Positions 37,501 to 51,117 of a stretch of DNA of 64,000 bases are shown here, one piece after another (the first letter of the stretch is position 1; each line of letters begins with the position of its first letter). The translations under genes and the position numbers were made by a program. This stretch comes from Setoptus koraiensis. Lineage: Eukaryota > Arthropoda. Below the pieces are notes generated by a model. The model saw nothing but the letters and a program-made list of their open reading frames with translations. It was not told the origin of the DNA and made no database searches. The stretch covers positions 16,368,001 through 16,432,000 of the forward strand of contig CM106586.1 of NCBI GenBank assembly GCA_048013815.1. Direction: 5' to 3'.

Positions 37501-40500
37501 AATCTTCGACTATCTGAGTGCCCATTAGAGGAGCTGCTATGGGACCGTTATAAAGTATCAAACCATTTGGAGTCTCTGTCATGAATTCCACACTTAAATG
37601 AGAATCTTCACATTGTTCTAGGGGAGGAAACCAGGCCCAACTGCCATCACCAGAGAACGTTCTAGATGTGACTTGACATTGAGGTCCATCAAAACCATCG
37701 GGACATAAACAGGTTGCGATTCGACCTTGCATCACACATCGTCCACCGTTTTGACATATCGAGGGGTAAGCTCTACATCCGATATCTGGATCAACCTCGT
37801 CATAGCTTTTGGCCTTACATCCACACTCAGCCACAATTTTTGAATGAACTCCGACAAAAGATGTTCGGTTAGCATTAACCACATAAGGGTATGGTGCTAT
37901 TTTCAATGTGTTGTAGCAACTTCCATCACACTTGTCATTAGCTTCTATTAGGCATTCGTCTATGTTGACCATGGTGATATTGATTCCTAACTCTTGGGAA
38001 ATTGCGTGAATATTGAGACCTACGTAACCATCTAAGAATGTTGATTTATGGTATGGTGAACCATGTGCTGCGAACCTGACATCCGTTTCCGGTCCAACAC
38101 CCTTCCGGTAAGTTGTCATTACACTAAATATGTCAATATTATCCGTTGACTCTTTCAGAATCTTAGAAAGGGTCTCTCGCAGTTGGTCATACTTGCTTTG
38201 GACTTGTCGTTGAGATTTCCAGTCCCAGACTCTGATAAAATCTTCATCAGTGATACCTGATATTCTGATAGATCCGGAATTATGCACTGCCTCTTCGGGA
38301 AGATTTCGTACGATTACAGTCACATTTGCGGGTACGTCAAGGGTGTGCATCTTGTCTACTACATGAAATCGTAATAAAAATACACCCTCAGTGACATTCT
38401 TCATGATGATGGTACCATTGTTATGCGATAAATCAAAGTTAGGATGTCCTGTATTCTGCCATCGAAACGATTTGTCTGGTAGATCCCAATCGTCAGCGTC
38501 CTCGACATGAACACGACCGATCGGAATATTCCTGTAGTTGGCTCCTTGATAGTTATAGACAAATATAGTTTTACTTCCGGGGTGCATTTTGTTATCGTTG
38601 ATATCTCCGATGACAACTGTAAGAGTGCTAGTTCCCGTCAGCGCACCAGGATCCCGACCAAAATCTTTGACGACGATAGGTATATGATACTCTTTTTGAA
38701 CCTCACGGTCGAAACTCACTTTAGATATTACTGTAGCTGTTCCTTCGGCACCATGACTATTATCATGGTATACTTCAAAGCTAGATTTGATTATATCTGG
38801 TGCAGTTGGATCTAATGAGTAGTGAAAGGGTGGCCCGTTACCAGCTGCTCTATCGTCAGGATCAGTGGCCAGTATACCTTCTAAACGCTGACCGGGTGGT
38901 GAATGTTCCTTGATGACCATCCTATCATCTTTCGATAGTCGAGGTGCATTATCATTGATGTCAGTAACAATGACTGTGAGCGAGGCAGTTGCTGTTTTAG
39001 ATGGAACACCATCATCTATTGCGAATACTTTCACATTGTGTCTACTAAAGGTCTCACGATCAAGCATCCTTTGGATCTTTACGTATCCTCGAAGTTGGTC
39101 GATGGAGAAATGTTTCTCCCTGTCTGACGAGCGATCAATTGCATATCTTACTTTAGATAGTCCTACTTGGTCGGGATCTCTGGCTGTAAAATTTGCCAAC
39201 AATGTCCCTGGTGGGGCGGATTCAGGTACGGATACTTCTATGGCGGGTTGATCAAATACCGGCTTATTGTCATTGATATCTCTCAATTTGACTCGTACTC
39301 TGGCTTGATCGATATGGTTGTTATCTCCAGGTTCACCACCGTGATCATTCACTTCGATTGTCAAGTTGAAACCATACCGCTGATTCGGATCTTCGAAATC
39401 GAGGGGCTTGGCAACCTTTAAAGAACCAGTTCCATCAGTATTAGTAACCATCGTGAATTTATCATGACCACTATCTTTATCGAGAATCCTGTAGGTGAAC
39501 CTGTTAGTCTCCAGAAGATCTCCATCGTTAACGGTGACAACAAGAATAGGTAGTGTTGGCAAATCATCTCCGTCGGTTTCGTCAACCTCCACGCTGAATT
39601 CTTTCTTTGCAAAACTTGGTGGCATGTCATTGATATCCCTGACCTTGATTATAGCTTGCACACTTCCAGCTTGATTCCCTCCATCAGTCGCCGTCACCTT
39701 GATGGAATACTCTGGGTTTGTTTCTCGATCTAGACAACATACAGCCGTTTGTATAACACCAGTATCCTCATCAATCTTAAATATAAGCTCATTATTTTCA
39801 TTAACTTGATTTTGTTCAATAGCATATCTTAGTTTGGCATTTGTGCCTTCATTCGGATCATCGTAATCTATCGCTGACATAGTCATTACTGTTTGGCCTG
39901 CAGTTGCATTCTCAGTGACATTGCCATAATATACGGCGTTCTGAAAAAAAGGTGTATTGTCGTTGATATCCTTGAGGTTGACTAGAACATCCGCATAACC
40001 AACCAAGCCATTTTTACCACCCTCATCCTCAGCATATACCGTGAATCTCCATTGAGGCCTGCCTTGAGGTGCGTCCCTATCTAAAGGCTTCTCTACATAT
40101 ATCTCTCCTGTGGATGAGTTGATAGAGAAGTATTTAGATCCTTTATCTTTCTCTGGCCCTGATTTTGAGTCCTGGTCAGTTCCGAGAAAATAGACAATAT
40201 TCTGTTCCCTATCTCTATCGCCATCAGTGGCAACAACCTAATGAATAAAGGTGATGAAAGTGTTAAGAATATCAGTATCGCCGGTTCTATGCTTGCTTAT
40301 AAATCTAGTATTTGGCATCTGGACTATTTAAAAGGTATCTGACCAAATAAATGTAAGTAAAACTTAAATATTTCGATCAATTAAAATGTATTTTTACCTT
40401 AAGAATTAAGAGGGGTGTTCGGTTTTGTTCTTGAATAGAAGTTACGTATGTCTGTTTCTCAAACTTAGGAGGCAAGTCGTTGACATCTTTGATGCTTATT

Positions 40501-43500
40501 TTGACTTGTGTGCTATTTTCATGCAATCCATCTGACGCAACTAAAGTTAAATAAAACTAATTGAGGCATGTAACGGAGGGGGTTTAATGGATTTGAAATA
40601 AAGGAGGATAATTATAATAAAATATATTAGGTTTTTCATGTCATTCACGCAAGGCGTTTGAAGACAGCTTTCGAAGATCGAGTATTAGTTGAGAATATGA
40701 GTTGAACAGTTCAGAATGAGAGTTAAAATTTAAAGCAAAGTGGTTATAACTAAAGTGGTGTATTGACCGAAACTGAAACATAGCGAGTAAACAAATTGTG
40801 AAAAGGAGGGTCAGATAACCTTTCTATAGCCAATATATCAATATTGACCTGCAGTATCTTTTTGGGTAGATTCTTTTCGTCCCCCTCAACAATAGTAGTT
40901 TGATAGATTGGTCTATCAAAAGTTGGTGGATTGTCGTTGACATCTTTATATTATCAAAGCAAGGAAGATCGATTGAATTATCACTATATTGAATGATTCA
41001 TAGAATTGCTAGCATGATAGAATAGGTTGAGAGTTGTTACCTTTAACTCTTATGACAACTGTTGTGAAGTTTTCATTCAAGTTGTCAGAAGCGACTAGCA
41101 CTAGTTTGTACTAGCATTGAAATAGATAATAGTTGGGTTATATGAGTCGAGTTAGATGAGTTGAGTTAGATGAGTTAAGAATTGATTAGATTAGTTAGGT
41201 TAGAACTTTTCAGCTTGTGAAAGGTGGAATTTATGTTACCTCTTTGCGTAGTTCATAATCGAGTGGTCCCGCAACATAGATGGCTCCTGTTTCATTGTTG
41301 ACTGCAAATGCACCACCACCAATATTACCTTTGGTAATTTCATAGCGCAACTTAGAAGATTCATCTTTGTCTTTAGCCGTTACAGTTATCACAGTATGGT
41401 TTATATCTTCGTCTTCATTTACTTCGGCCTCATATAAAGAACGATCGAAATAAGGAGCGTTGTCATTCTTGTCACCAATACCAATCCTAATGTAGTGGGT
41501 CACTGTAACAAATTAGAAAAGTAATTGAGATTAATGATACACATCAACTAGAAAAAATCCACTCGGAGGAAAAAGTCTGAATAAAGTATCCAGGTACCTG
41601 AGTTGGGAGCCTTGTTTCTTCCTGGATTTATATCGGATGGGGCACCGTCAGTCGCAACAACAGGAATGTTGTATGACTGCCGTTCTTCACGATCGAATTC
41701 TGTTTTTGTGAAGAGCTCGCCTGTTTTTCTATCAACGTCGAAATATTTTGTAGCGTCAAATGCTTCAGGACCTACTTTTCCACGAGGCTTTTCCCAGGGA
41801 GAAATACTGTCTTGTTTTGGTTGTTCCAACTCGTAATAAACGCGATTGTTAGGCGAAGTCCCATCACCATCTATAGCTCGTAATGTTGTAACTTTGGTGC
41901 CAGCAGGCATACCCTCCAGAACTGTTTGTTGTTCTTGCTCGGTAAACCAAGGAATTTCATCATTGACATCAATTATCATAATATGAACGGTACACTCGGA
42001 AGCAAGTTGATGTACTCCATCATTCTCAACACGGACGGTCAAGTTATATGAGGTGACAGATTCATAATCTAAATGCTTGGAAGTTTTGATATCCGCCCAG
42101 AATACAGATCCTTCTTTCCTTGGACTCAAATAGAATGTGCCTTTTTTATTTGTAATTTCTGTTCCACCTTTGAGCAATGTATAATACACAGTTGGGTTGT
42201 CCGGTATACCTGAATGAGCTTTGATGGATATGATAGTATTTCCAATGTTTTCATTTTCTTTCACTCTGACTTCATAGAACGATTGATCCCAACTGGGAGG
42301 GTTCGTACCCATGTCTATAACGCTGATTTTAATAGACACCTGGGCCTTGTTAGGCTGCAAACCTCTGTCCATAGCAATAGCTTCCAGATAATAAGTTTTT
42401 TCAATTAATGCTCTCTTCAGTGTGATCCAACCTGAGTCAGGATTGATTGAAAATGTAGACATTGCAGAGCCTCTACCTTGTAAACTGTAAGTGATAGCAC
42501 CATTGGTGTCCGCGTCTTCATCCGAGGCAGAAACGCGAAGTAATTGAGCACCTACTGGTGTGTCTTGATCAACATTTTCTTGGTACTCCTGTCGATCAAA
42601 TAAAGGTGGATTGTCGTTCGCATCTAGGATTTCAACTTTGAATGAGCACACTCCCTCCATAGGTGGAGTACCACGGTCAACCGCTTTGACTGTTATACTG
42701 ACAAACCTACCATCGTCACCCTCACGATCAAAGACTTTGTTAGATCTGACTTCGCCGGTCAACTCGTCGATAGTGAACTTTGTTCCTTTTTGATTTGGTT
42801 GTTGCACTATAGAATATCTGACCATACCATTATGGCCTTTATCTTGATCGTTTGCTTTGACAGTTATGACACTGGTTCCACTCGCTGCTCCTTCGTAGAT
42901 CTGTGGATTATATTTTTCACAATCCTCAAAAATAGGCTTGTTATCGTTGACGTCTGTGATAAAAACTACAACTAATGCGGAGCTCGTATGAATGATGTTG
43001 TTTCCTTTTTCACAACATTTTCCGTCATCTTTTGCTGTAACATTCAGTTCATACTTGTCTCTGTCTAACTGTATTTGTGCGTTGCTTGATAACCTTATCA
43101 CACCAGTACGCTCATCTATCTGAAACATGGGATGTCTGGGTCCAGGCGCAAATCCGAAGATGATGTTGTCACCGTCTTTGTCACTGGCAACGACTGTTGT
43201 CACAAGTGTTTTAGGCCCAGCATTCTCATCGACGTTAGGTGTATATACATCTTGGCTGAACTTGGGAGCTTCGTCGTTGGTATTTTCCGTGTATATTCTT
43301 ACAGTTGCAGTGCCATTCAACGAGGGAGTACCTTTGTCTCTGGCCCTGACGGTAAGAATGTATGTGTTGTTGACGTCGGCATCTAAACGGCGATTTGTAT
43401 TAATATTGCCGTTTTTGTCTATAATAAATTCGCTTCGATCTATTTCATATTCTATTTCCGCATTTTTACCACTGTCTGCGTCGGTGGCTGATATGTGATA

Positions 43501-44304
43501 GATATAACTACCTGGTTTGATGTCTTCTAGGATACCATAGATTTGATAATCTGGGCGTTCAAACTTCGGTGCGTTGTCATTCACGTCCGTAATTTGAATA
43601 GAGAGATCGACACCAGAGGTAAAGCCCCCTGTCTCTTCAGTGGCGTTAACTCTGAGATTGTAAAATCTTGGTTGTCTAGAATCTTCGAAGTCTAATTCTT
43701 TGGCTAATCTGACTATGCCAGTCATTTGATCTATGACAAATGTGCCCGTTCCTTTGCCCTTGGTTTGTAAGGAGTAATGAATAGTTTCTCCTTTGAACGA
43801 TTGAGCTTGAACTCTAGTAACTTCTTGATCTTTTTCATGATTTTCTGGTATAACTTGGGTGTATTTTTCAAGAAGGAACTGTGGCGGCCTGCGGCCGCCC
43901 ATAATGGACAATCTGTGTTCTGGCGTCGACGCATAAGTCCTATCTCCAGTTGGTTTACTGTGATCTTCTGCTTTGACATAGATGACATATTCTTTATCTA
44001 ATTGAAATGGATCGGTGCCTTTAGTTCTAACATCTCCGGTGCGCTCGTCCACCTCGAATCGGCCCCCGGTTCTGTCGCGCACTAGAGAATAGTAGATATT
44101 GTGATTGATTGGTTCTTTAGTTCTGGCTTGCAATTTGAATACATGATGACCTGGCGGTGCCTTTACTGGTACGATTGCCTCGAATGACACAGGTCGATTT
44201 ATGAAATAAATAGAATCCTCCAATTTGACTAATGGCAATATCATTAGTGCTGTTATGGATGTCAACATAAATATTATGTTGTAATAAGTCGGCGGTAGGA
44301 ACAT
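34530..44304 (-). CDS. CadN: Cadherin-N (classical neuronal cadherin), multi-exon
   Basis: Exons on the minus strand: 44304-41598, 41502-41240, then EITHER 41110-41041 plus 40943-40849 OR 40556-40398, then 40237-36445, 36355-36169, then EITHER 35978-35740 OR 35477-35209, then 35056-34530. All phases agree and give about 2624-2636 residues depending on the choices. Parts in order: signal-like hydrophobic N-terminus; a long array of cadherin repeats (DXNDN, DRE, LDYE motifs); a membrane-proximal region; EGF and laminin G modules; a last EGF; one membrane helix; and a catenin-binding tail (VRENIISYDDEGGGEDD; YEGCGSTAGSLSSLASIGEG; YLNRWGPRFQKLAYLYG). It mediates calcium-dependent adhesion in axon targeting. 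The first exon matches the middle of the fly CadN ectodomain, so the most distal repeats are absent or lie upstream. Confidence 0.93.
35209..35477 (-). CDS. CadN: CadN alternative EGF/transmembrane exon, distal copy
   Basis: 269 bp, entered in phase 2 and left in phase 1. It encodes a Cys-rich EGF module (CPPGLKRAPEYIAPLCIDHN; CGNGGVCHNID) and the first half of the membrane helix (AIMAILICILIS). It has the same phases as the copy at 35740-35978 and carries the same module, so splicing in both would duplicate the EGF and half of the helix. I infer mutually exclusive use, as for exon 18 of fly CadN. Confidence 0.85.
35740..35978 (-). CDS. CadN: CadN alternative EGF/transmembrane exon, proximal copy
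   Basis: 239 bp, phases identical to the copy at 35209-35477. It encodes CPTGWIPTDDGNCTDDNECL, an EGF core (CSNGGQCLNL) and the start of the membrane helix (GIIAVILVNVI) after the segment QEKSLSMGSMAQ. This copy is closer to the fly sequence at that place (LKLSMGALAAILV). Confidence 0.88.
40398..40556 (-). CDS. CadN: CadN alternative cadherin-repeat exon, single-piece copy
   Basis: 159 bp, phase 0 at both ends, starting FYLTLVASDGLHENSTQV and ending TPLLILK. It encodes the end of one cadherin repeat (KDVNDLPPKFE linker) and the start of the next. It occupies the same slot as the two-piece copy at 40849-41110. Confidence 0.87.
40849..41110 (-). CDS. CadN: CadN alternative cadherin-repeat exon, two-piece copy
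   Basis: Two small exons, 41110-41041 (YKLVLVASDNLNENFTTVV...) and 40943-40849 (DVNDNPPTFDRPIYQTT...), joined by a 97-bp intron in phase 1 inside the Lys-Asp of the linker. Together they are 165 bp and phase 0 at both ends. This copy is the closer one to the fly sequence (AASDNLKENYTTVII). The extra intron distinguishes it from its single-piece alternative. Confidence 0.87.
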
Positions 44305-47300
44305 GGCTAGTGGAGTATTCTTTTCTCTTCATTAATAATAATAATTTTCTCTTATTATCGTCATTAATCATTTCTCTTTCATACTATGAATGATTATAAG
44401 TTGTCTGGGTGTCAATAACACAGCTGTATAACTCGGCGGTAGAGTTTGTTGATAAAGCGTTATAAGTTGTCAAGAATCAAACGTTGTTTGGTGGTAGTGT
44501 GGTGTCTTGGCAGATTGATTCTTCTTAGATTCGCTCTTGAAATGCTGAGTTGACAGAACGCACACTTATTTGCTTGGTGTATGTATGATAAACAAATTTA
44601 CATATGTACTAATTGCAAATGCTAATAATTGCTGATAATAATCAGTGCTATAATAATAATAATGTTTTTTTATCTATTGTCATCCGTTTGCGGCAACACT
44701 AACAGTAGAATAATGGATCTATCATGATTGTCCATCCTTGCATGATATGCGCTGAAGTGGCGAAATTAATGACTCCTGAGAACATCCTTTGATATTTGTG
44801 TCTAATTAAATATGTGTAGATGGTTGCAGCAGATAATGATAATGGCAACAATATATTGCTAATGCAAATGTCACTGGTAGTGATCTGAGCAGTGATTGGT
44901 AATGGTCTGCGTGTCAATGTTTATATTGTAATAAATGTGCATATATGTGTGAGATGGTAGAAAAATATCTTTGTTTTGTCTTGATCGCGGCGGTGTTAAT
45001 TGTTGTCTCTTGTTCGACGTGTCCGATCAATTTGTACAAAAATATTGTCCTTGTCGACGTATAATGTACATTTACAGGAATAGTAATAGTATTAATAATA
45101 ATGATAACGCAATGGTAATGATAAATATAGATGTCTATTCGTCTACACGCCAATCTACGAGACGACAAACAGCTATTCTAACTGATGCGATGATGATGGC
45201 CACAGGCTGAGTCGTTATCGTGGCCGTAAATGTCTATTAGCTATTGCAAGGCTTCTGATTCGAAAGAGCTCTTGTGTGTGTGTGTGTGTGTAAGTTCGTT
45301 GATGCTGGTGCTGCTGCAGCTTTATTTTTGGTTTAGCGACCGCAATTCCCTGTGAGCTAGCTCAAGTGCTGCCACTGCTCAGTTCAGTCGTTCTATTTGA
45401 GTTCGCTAGAAGTTCGTTCGCTTCATTATCATCATCATCACCATGAGACCGTCATTTTACTGGTCATAGTCGTCCGGCGCTATGGGATGCGCTGCCATTT
45501 GTTAGTGGTGCGCTGCTATGAGTCGGGGGAAACAACAGAGCCGCGCTGTCTATGTGTAGCACTCACCACGAGGGGCAAGCAACAAACTCTCATCGGTCAG
45601 TTTGAGTCAGAGAGTGCGTGTATGGGGTTGCCCCTTGTCGTCGTCGTCGTCATTGTTGTTTCTGTACAGTTGTAAATAGTTTCGCGCATTCAATTGCGAG
45701 TGCCGTTGCATATCGCATCCTCTGCACTGAATTCGCACAAACTCCAGCTCTGTGCACCATTTGCTTTAAAAAATCTCTACGCACGGTTAGCCAGTGTATA
45801 GGAGTTCCACGAATGAAGCAATGCAACGAAAAGATTCGATCAAGATGTTGCCGTACGCGACTCAACGCCCAGCTTCCCCTAGTTCTTCTGTGCTTGAATT
45901 ACTGTGCACACATTGTGCGCTGCACAAATATTTCATCAGACTCTAGTGTGCTTCGTTGATCACGTTGTGGCAGCCTATCGCACAGTACCACTGCGTTTCG
46001 CACTATTCTTGTGGCGCTCATTTCGAAAGCAGAAAAAAATTCAACGAATTTCCACGAATTTGGCAAGGCACTTGCCAAGCTCGCCAGCGTCGGCATGAAT
46101 CGTTTTATATTTTCCCACAGATGCACAACACAAAAATACACATTTAGATGAATCATAGCTGTGAATCATTGCGATGCTATGTCGCCTTGATCGCATATCA
46201 ATTATGTTTTTATCATGAACGATTACATCATGTAACGATACTCCTCTAGTAAATGATAAACCAATGATGGCAACTTAATTACTTATCGGGCCGGAGCATC
46301 TCTTGGCGATTGTATGTATGGCTCATCATTATGTACGAATTAGTCAGAGCGACTAGTTAGACTAATCTCAATGGAAGTTTAAAGTAGTTAGTCTCGCATT
46401 TGCTCAAGCTCAAGCAACCTTATAACACATGTATTCAGTGTTGGGTTTAACCCGAGTCTCATATTTGTTCCAAGCGATTCACTTTTTTTTCACTACGCTT
46501 ATGTCATTTTGCATGCCGTAAACAAACTCTACTCTAGCAATTGCACTTATCATATTTCTAAACACATCAACGACAACAACAGTGTTCTCATCATATTTTA
46601 CATGTATGGGCAAGCCCTTGGACCTTTCTAGAGGCAACAAGTGCACTTTGCATCAGTTTTTGTCCTTTTATTCTGTTCAATATCGAATAACCCGCTGTTC
46701 ATATGATCATCGTGTTCGATATGATAAATTATTCCAGCAACTATGGCTGAAGAGCTTTCGTCTTCTCTTTGTACACTGTCTATAACAGGTCACGCAGGAA
46801 GTAGTCTACGATACACCATATATGTTGACCGGCTTGAGTCAGTTTAGTTAGCCGAAAGCGTAGAGGTGTTGAGTATCATCACAAAGTAATCATATTAACG
46901 GGAAAGAAGTGTAACTAATAATAGCAAGTAAAAATTGAAATGACTAGGCCGGCTGAAACCGGGACGTACCGTGTATACTGTATATTGCGCACTAGTCGGA
47001 ATAGTTTTCCCCAAAAGGAATCAACTATTGTTGTTTAGTACAAGTTACTAAATGGAAATATTGGCGAAATGATGATCTCGCGAAAATAAATTCATATTGT
47101 TGTTGTATTTTGATAAAGCTAGTAATATTATTGGTTGATTATAATATTAGCTAAACAAAAAATGTTTAGGTTACTATGACCATAAGCTTATGTAAATAAT
47201 AATATTTTGCGAGTTGCAAAGCGACAAGCAGAGGGAATATAGTTGATGCCAATTGATGGCTTCCTTCCTTATTTGAGATGGCACGACACTCTCACTAGTC

Positions 47301-48139
47301 GTGTTTCGCTTTATACCCCTGCAAATAAAACAACATAACCTAATGTCTGATGACAATAGTGGCACACAATATTGGAAAACGTTGCCGTATACCTAGCAAA
47401 GCAATGAATGGCTACAACAAACAAGAGACTAACTAACAATTCTGTATTTGACCCATGAGTGCATTATAAGTAAACTAACTTTTTTCGCATACAGCCAGAG
47501 TTTGATCAATTGAATTCGCGCAGATGTATAAATCATCAAGGATGTCGATAAAACTACTACAACGTCGGATGCCAGTGTAAGCGTATGTTTGTGTTGATGC
47601 TTACAACTAAAACAACACTGCCCTGTCGTATATTATGCACTATAGTAGATATAAATTATATATAATATAATAATAGAGACGGAATTTGTCATATCTCTTA
47701 CTCTTGTTACTGTTCGCTGTGACTCATGCGCGTTTCTGTGTTTTCATGTAATACCATGACTGTGTCAGCTAGCTTAGCTGTGGGTCGTCCGAAATGAGTG
47801 ACTCGCATGATGGAACTGTAATGTACAGTTCAATCATCTAATTGATTATATCAGGTATTTAGTCTGGGAATGAGGGTAAAACTGCAACTAATACATCCAC
47901 ACATTGCAGCCACAATATCAATCGAATATAGCAATGACAACCCCACGTCGCGCCACCATACATGCAATTCTATTTTTATATATATATAACTCAAAGCAAC
48001 TAATTGTAATAGTGGCCACTAATAGATTTCTCAGCTTGAGCTGATTCTCTCTAATGGATTGTTCTCTACCGTTCATTATTGCCATCATCTATTCATCAGT
48101 GTGCACTATGAGACGTTGCCATGTTGCGATTGATGAAGC

Positions 48140-48141
<2 letters not shown>

Positions 48142-48230
<89 letters not shown>
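48142..48230. repeat. (CT)n tract, about 44 units
   Basis: Perfect CT dinucleotide run of about 89 bp (GA on the strand of CadN). Confidence 0.95.
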
Positions 48231-48232
<2 letters not shown>

Positions 48233-49793
48233 CCATGTCAGTCAGTCATGGTTCAACTACTGACTGCCACCGGTGATATCGCCCTCAGAGAGGAAACTGC
48301 ATACGGCACACGTATATATGCAGGAATCGAAAATTAATCTAGCCACACATAGAAGCAGCAGGTGCACTGGTCCAACAATTGATCTCGTGCCGTCCGATCG
48401 CCATGATGTGCCCTCCAAGCATGAACTTGAACAATGAATTTGTGGCCATTTATTCATTTGGCCGACAAAAAGAACGAATGACACGGTGCCAGTTTAGAAG
48501 CGACTTGTTTGCGCGAGCTTCTGTTGTTGGCGCAACGATAGCTTGCGCCATAGACACAATCAAAAGTTTCAATCAATTTTCGTCTAGATCAACGATGCTG
48601 CAGCAGCGATAAACATTGTTTTATCAGAGAGAATCATAAATCACCTCACAGTGCACCATTCTCTACATGGGCTCACTCACAGCAGCACAACTGTGAGACT
48701 TGCGTCGTTTGGCGAGGTCAATGATTGTGGGCCATTCGCAAGTACGAAGCAGCAGCAGCATCTCATGACCGCCGACAATTGCCTAGCAAGGGAGCAAAGT
48801 CTGTAGAAGTCTGCAGTAGATGTCAATCTCGCATGCATTAGGCAGCCACCTGTGGAGCTTGTGGCGCAACTCACTGCAGAATTAAGCTGCTGATTGTTTG
48901 CAAACTCGCTAGGGCCTTGTTTCCACTGTCAGACAGTTGTGAACAATGTGAGAGACAGCGCTCAAGTCTTGCGGATTAAAAGCAAACAGCCCTAAAGAGT
49001 AAGCCCTTACAAAGTTGCAATCAACAAAACAGTCTGCTCGCTGTCTTTGAACTGTCTCGTTTGGCTTGCCAGCCAAAGGCACGGTGTCATTACACTAGTG
49101 CGACAGTGTCAACCATAACTGTCGTCGAGGCTTTGTTTCGATCCATTTAATCAAGCCAGATTCTAATTGTAATTCATCATCGCTGCGAACAATCTAACAG
49201 CAACGAGACAACTGAGAGAAAGAGAATAAAACCACTCTACCTTTGTTTCCTTGCCCTGTGTCCGACAAAATCGAGCGAACGATCTGCTTGTGAGGCAGTC
49301 ACGATGAGTCTATAGTTGCGAATGTTAGCAGATTGCTGAAACCGGTTAAACACGTTGTCATTGCATATTGCCTTGAAGTAGTTTGTTATCGGCATGGCTA
49401 GCCTTCACTTGGTCACCTATCATCGACCTATCTGTGCCTATCATCCAGTGAGAACTGCAATGTATTTTTTCTCCTCTATTTCCAAAAAACACACGCAAAC
49501 GCTCGCAGCTCGCTCGCCAGTTGCTATTATTCCGTAAAGCTGAAAAGCTAACAAGTAAGTGGCTCTGGCACTAGAATTAATTTACCCATACAACCATCGC
49601 CAATTCTGTCCATAATGTATAATGCATATGGCCGTGGTGAGTTAAATAGTAATTTTCTTCTTTTTCATCATATTTCTTTCAGCGTGAACGGCGCGGCACA
49701 AACAATAAACAATTAATATTAAATGAGTTGGTTTTCGGCACTACTGGCAGTAGTAGTCTACTGCATCCACAACCAACCACAGTCCACAGTGGA

Positions 49794-49823
49794 CTTGATA
49801 GTGGATAGTCATCCACTATCAAG
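49794..49823. repeat. perfect 13-bp inverted repeat with 4-bp loop
   Basis: CTTGATAGTGGAT, AGTC, then ATCCACTATCAAG. Directly before it lies another small palindrome, AGTCCAC-A-GTGGACT. Confidence 0.85.
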
Positions 49824-49901
49824 CTAGCACATATATACAGTAGTGTGCGGGAGGAACAAAAGGCCTACACACATTTCATGTATAAGTCTACTCATTATCA
49901 T

Positions 49902-50016
<115 letters not shown>

Positions 50017-50796
50017 CATGGAGAGATTTGTTTTGATAGATGGACACCGAGTGAGAGGTTTCGTTTCTTAAAAGCAACTATTCGCACCATTCGTAATTGT
50101 TTTCGCGGACCTTATATGATTTAATAGGAAACACACATATTGATCGGAGATTCCTGTTCTTGCTCTATCATCATATTATACATGATTCATATAACATATA
50201 CAGTGGTGTCTAGCAATTATAAGGTGGCTTTGCTTGAATCTAGTGACGGGGGAGGAGGAGAACCCATTTCCGGCCCGGGATACACTCTCCGCGGGACGAT
50301 TCTCCCGAGTAAGCGCCCCTAGTCTTTATCTTCCATTTTCCGATATACAAAAGAAAAAGTGAGAAAAACGGAGGAAATGGGAACAGGAGAGATGAGGAAA
50401 CGAGAGGAGCTCTCGTAAAAAATATCTTCGGGGAAGAAATGCCCTTGAACGGGACCGGTCCCGCCTTCCCCATCTCCACCCATCACTCTACTTGAATCTG
50501 AGAACTTCTTTTGTTCTTTGCTAAATAATAACAGCCTGCTACAAAGGTAATCCCCCTTTGATCTTGTCCATGCCGGGCTCTGCTACAAACAATAGTAATA
50601 TACAAGTAATGTACAAGTGGGAATTCACAAGTATGGTTGATGTGGGGCCTCTCTCTTTCTCTCTGTATTTCGTTTAGTAAATACGTTCTGCGCTATGTGC
50701 TATATTGTTTTTGTTGTTGTTTTGCTTCCTTGATTACTAGTAGCTCAACTACATGGGTGTACATAATTTATTTAATGGGCATGGATGGTAATGCTA

Positions 50797-51117
50797 TTAT
50801 AAATAGAAAATCAAAAATATTAAAACGATTACTACGACAGCCAATATGAGCATCATCTTCATGTCCTTCCACCAGTATTTTCGTTTCAATTTGCCTGCTT
50901 GTTGCTCGAATTGTGAGGCTCCTTGCTGTAGAGCGTCCGCCCTGTCATCTAATTCTGACAGTTTCTGGTCTCTCTCGAGCACTTTCTCAACATTGGTCCT
51001 CATAATACCAACCACCTCGTCAACTTGTGCCTGCGTCTGCTGTAATTTCTTCGAGGCTGCCTGTCTCTGTTGGGCATTGGCCTGTTCCATACTGCTTGGT
51101 TGCTGATTGGAGCTCAT
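50797..51117 (-). CDS. synaptobrevin/VAMP, inverted copy 1
   Basis: Intronless ORF of 106 residues. A short Gln/Ser-rich N-terminus is followed by an R-SNARE motif at about 22-84 ([20 protein letters not shown]; zero-layer Arg in LDDRADAL), the basic-aromatic juxtamembrane [13 protein letters not shown], and a C-terminal membrane anchor ending VLIFLIFYL. As a v-SNARE it should pair with syntaxin and SNAP-25 for vesicle fusion, as neuronal or ubiquitous synaptobrevin does. A 3' splice site (CCTTTTTCAG) lies about 25 bp upstream of the ATG, so a 5' UTR intron is likely. It is nearly identical at the nucleotide level to the copy at 53849-54169, in inverted orientation. Confidence 0.9.
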   Translation of the reverse strand: MSSNQQPSSMEQANAQQRQAASKKLQQTQAQVDEVVGIMRTNVEKVLERDQKLSELDDRADALQQGASQFEQQAGKLKRKYWWKDMKMMLILAVVVIVLIFLIFYL

